From NCBI GenBank assembly GCA_036733345.1, contig DAINAR010000069.1, forward strand, positions 1 to 13,029: DNA of 13,029 nucleotides, written 5' to 3'. Below the pieces are notes generated by a model. That model saw nothing but the letters and a program-made list of their open reading frames with translations, had not been told where the DNA came from and ran no database searches. Below, piece after piece: positions 12,810 through 13,029 of this stretch. This DNA comes from JAFGMQ01 sp036733345 (GTDB lineage Bacteria > Desulfobacterota > DSM-4660 > Desulfatiglandales > Desulfatiglandaceae). Within the stretch, counting starts at the first letter, position 1. Each line of letters starts with the position of its first letter. The translations under genes were made by a program, and so were the position numbers.

Positions 12810-13029
12810 TCACTCGCATTCACCCGAATCGTTCAGATAGCTTTTTTGAATCCTGTCTCTGTTGCAGGTTGAATCCTTTACAAAATCATATATCCGCTGA
12901 AATAAAGCTTCTGCCCTATTAAGAAAATCGGTCTAAATCCGATGGAACGAACAATTTCAGAAGCGCCTTGATTTCCTTATGTTTTGGGCACCAATTGTAA
13001 ACGCAAGCTATTCCAAAACCTCTGTATTT
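12810..13029 (-). pseudogene. C-terminal part of an unidentified protein with a frameshift; runs off the right edge
   Basis: From the right edge one minus frame is open for 36 codons and ends at a stop (12919-12921), its last residues being KLFVPSDLDRFS. If one base of the A4 run at 12924-12927 is skipped, the frame continues as DRFLNRAEALFQRIYDFVKD and on to TGA at 12810-12812. The result is about 73 protein-like residues with a helical, charged pattern. The first part contains CVYNWCPKH (two cysteines). I do not recognise the family. This is either a decayed gene, a single-base sequence error, or less likely a frameshifting gene. It is upstream of the terminator at 12604-12623 and unrelated in content to Tad genes. 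Confidence 0.4.

Noticed and set aside
12677..12922. Plus-strand 81-codon reading frame in the gene-poor region
   Set aside because: It has no recognisable content, lies antisense to a more protein-like minus reading, and has no clear binding site.

Overview
All the recognisable protein genes except a fragment at the right edge lie on the minus strand and read right to left as one long Tad (Flp, tight-adherence) pilus or secretion locus. The secretin and its signal peptide, a lipoprotein, and the periplasmic CpaB assembly factor indicate a Gram-negative cell. Base composition is moderate. The Cpa/Tad architecture, with fused and rearranged parts, would suit Desulfobacterota (Deltaproteobacteria), Nitrospirota or a related phylum, but nothing here fixes the taxon.

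In transcription order: (1) A right-edge region (about 12429-13029) holds the tail of a frame-disrupted gene that leaves the window, a rho-independent terminator, and a good sigma70-type promoter with a 15-bp palindrome over its -35 box. (2) Three small anchored proteins follow: TadE-like, TadG-like, TadE-like. (3) Next come CpaB/RcpC and the secretin CpaC/RcpA. (4) A single gene encodes a fusion of the ParA-like localisation ATPase CpaE/TadZ with the secretion ATPase CpaF/TadA. (5) TadB is next and carries a TPR domain between its membrane segments. (6) An unrecognised exported protein ends in five GWDK repeats. (7) A thioredoxin-fold lipoprotein lacks both active-site cysteines. (8) A full-length GspE/PilB-type ATPase with a tetracysteine motif comes next. 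(9) TadC is last.

The fusion ATPase should sit under the TadB/TadC inner-membrane platform and drive assembly of a filament made of pilin or the TadE/TadG-like proteins. The filament would pass out through the CpaC secretin, assisted by CpaB. The TPR domain in TadB probably stands in for the separate TPR lipoprotein TadD of classical loci. No Flp major pilin and no prepilin peptidase (TadV/CpaA) are visible, so they must lie elsewhere.

The distinctive part is the insertion between tadB and tadC: the repeat protein, the redox-dead thioredoxin lipoprotein and the second, PilB-like ATPase. With the two domain fusions, this makes the locus an unusual Tad variant rather than a textbook one. Gene spacing is short, with one 4-base overlap and several gaps under 60 bp, which supports one operon. 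The largest internal gap is 170 bp, upstream of the lipoprotein gene.
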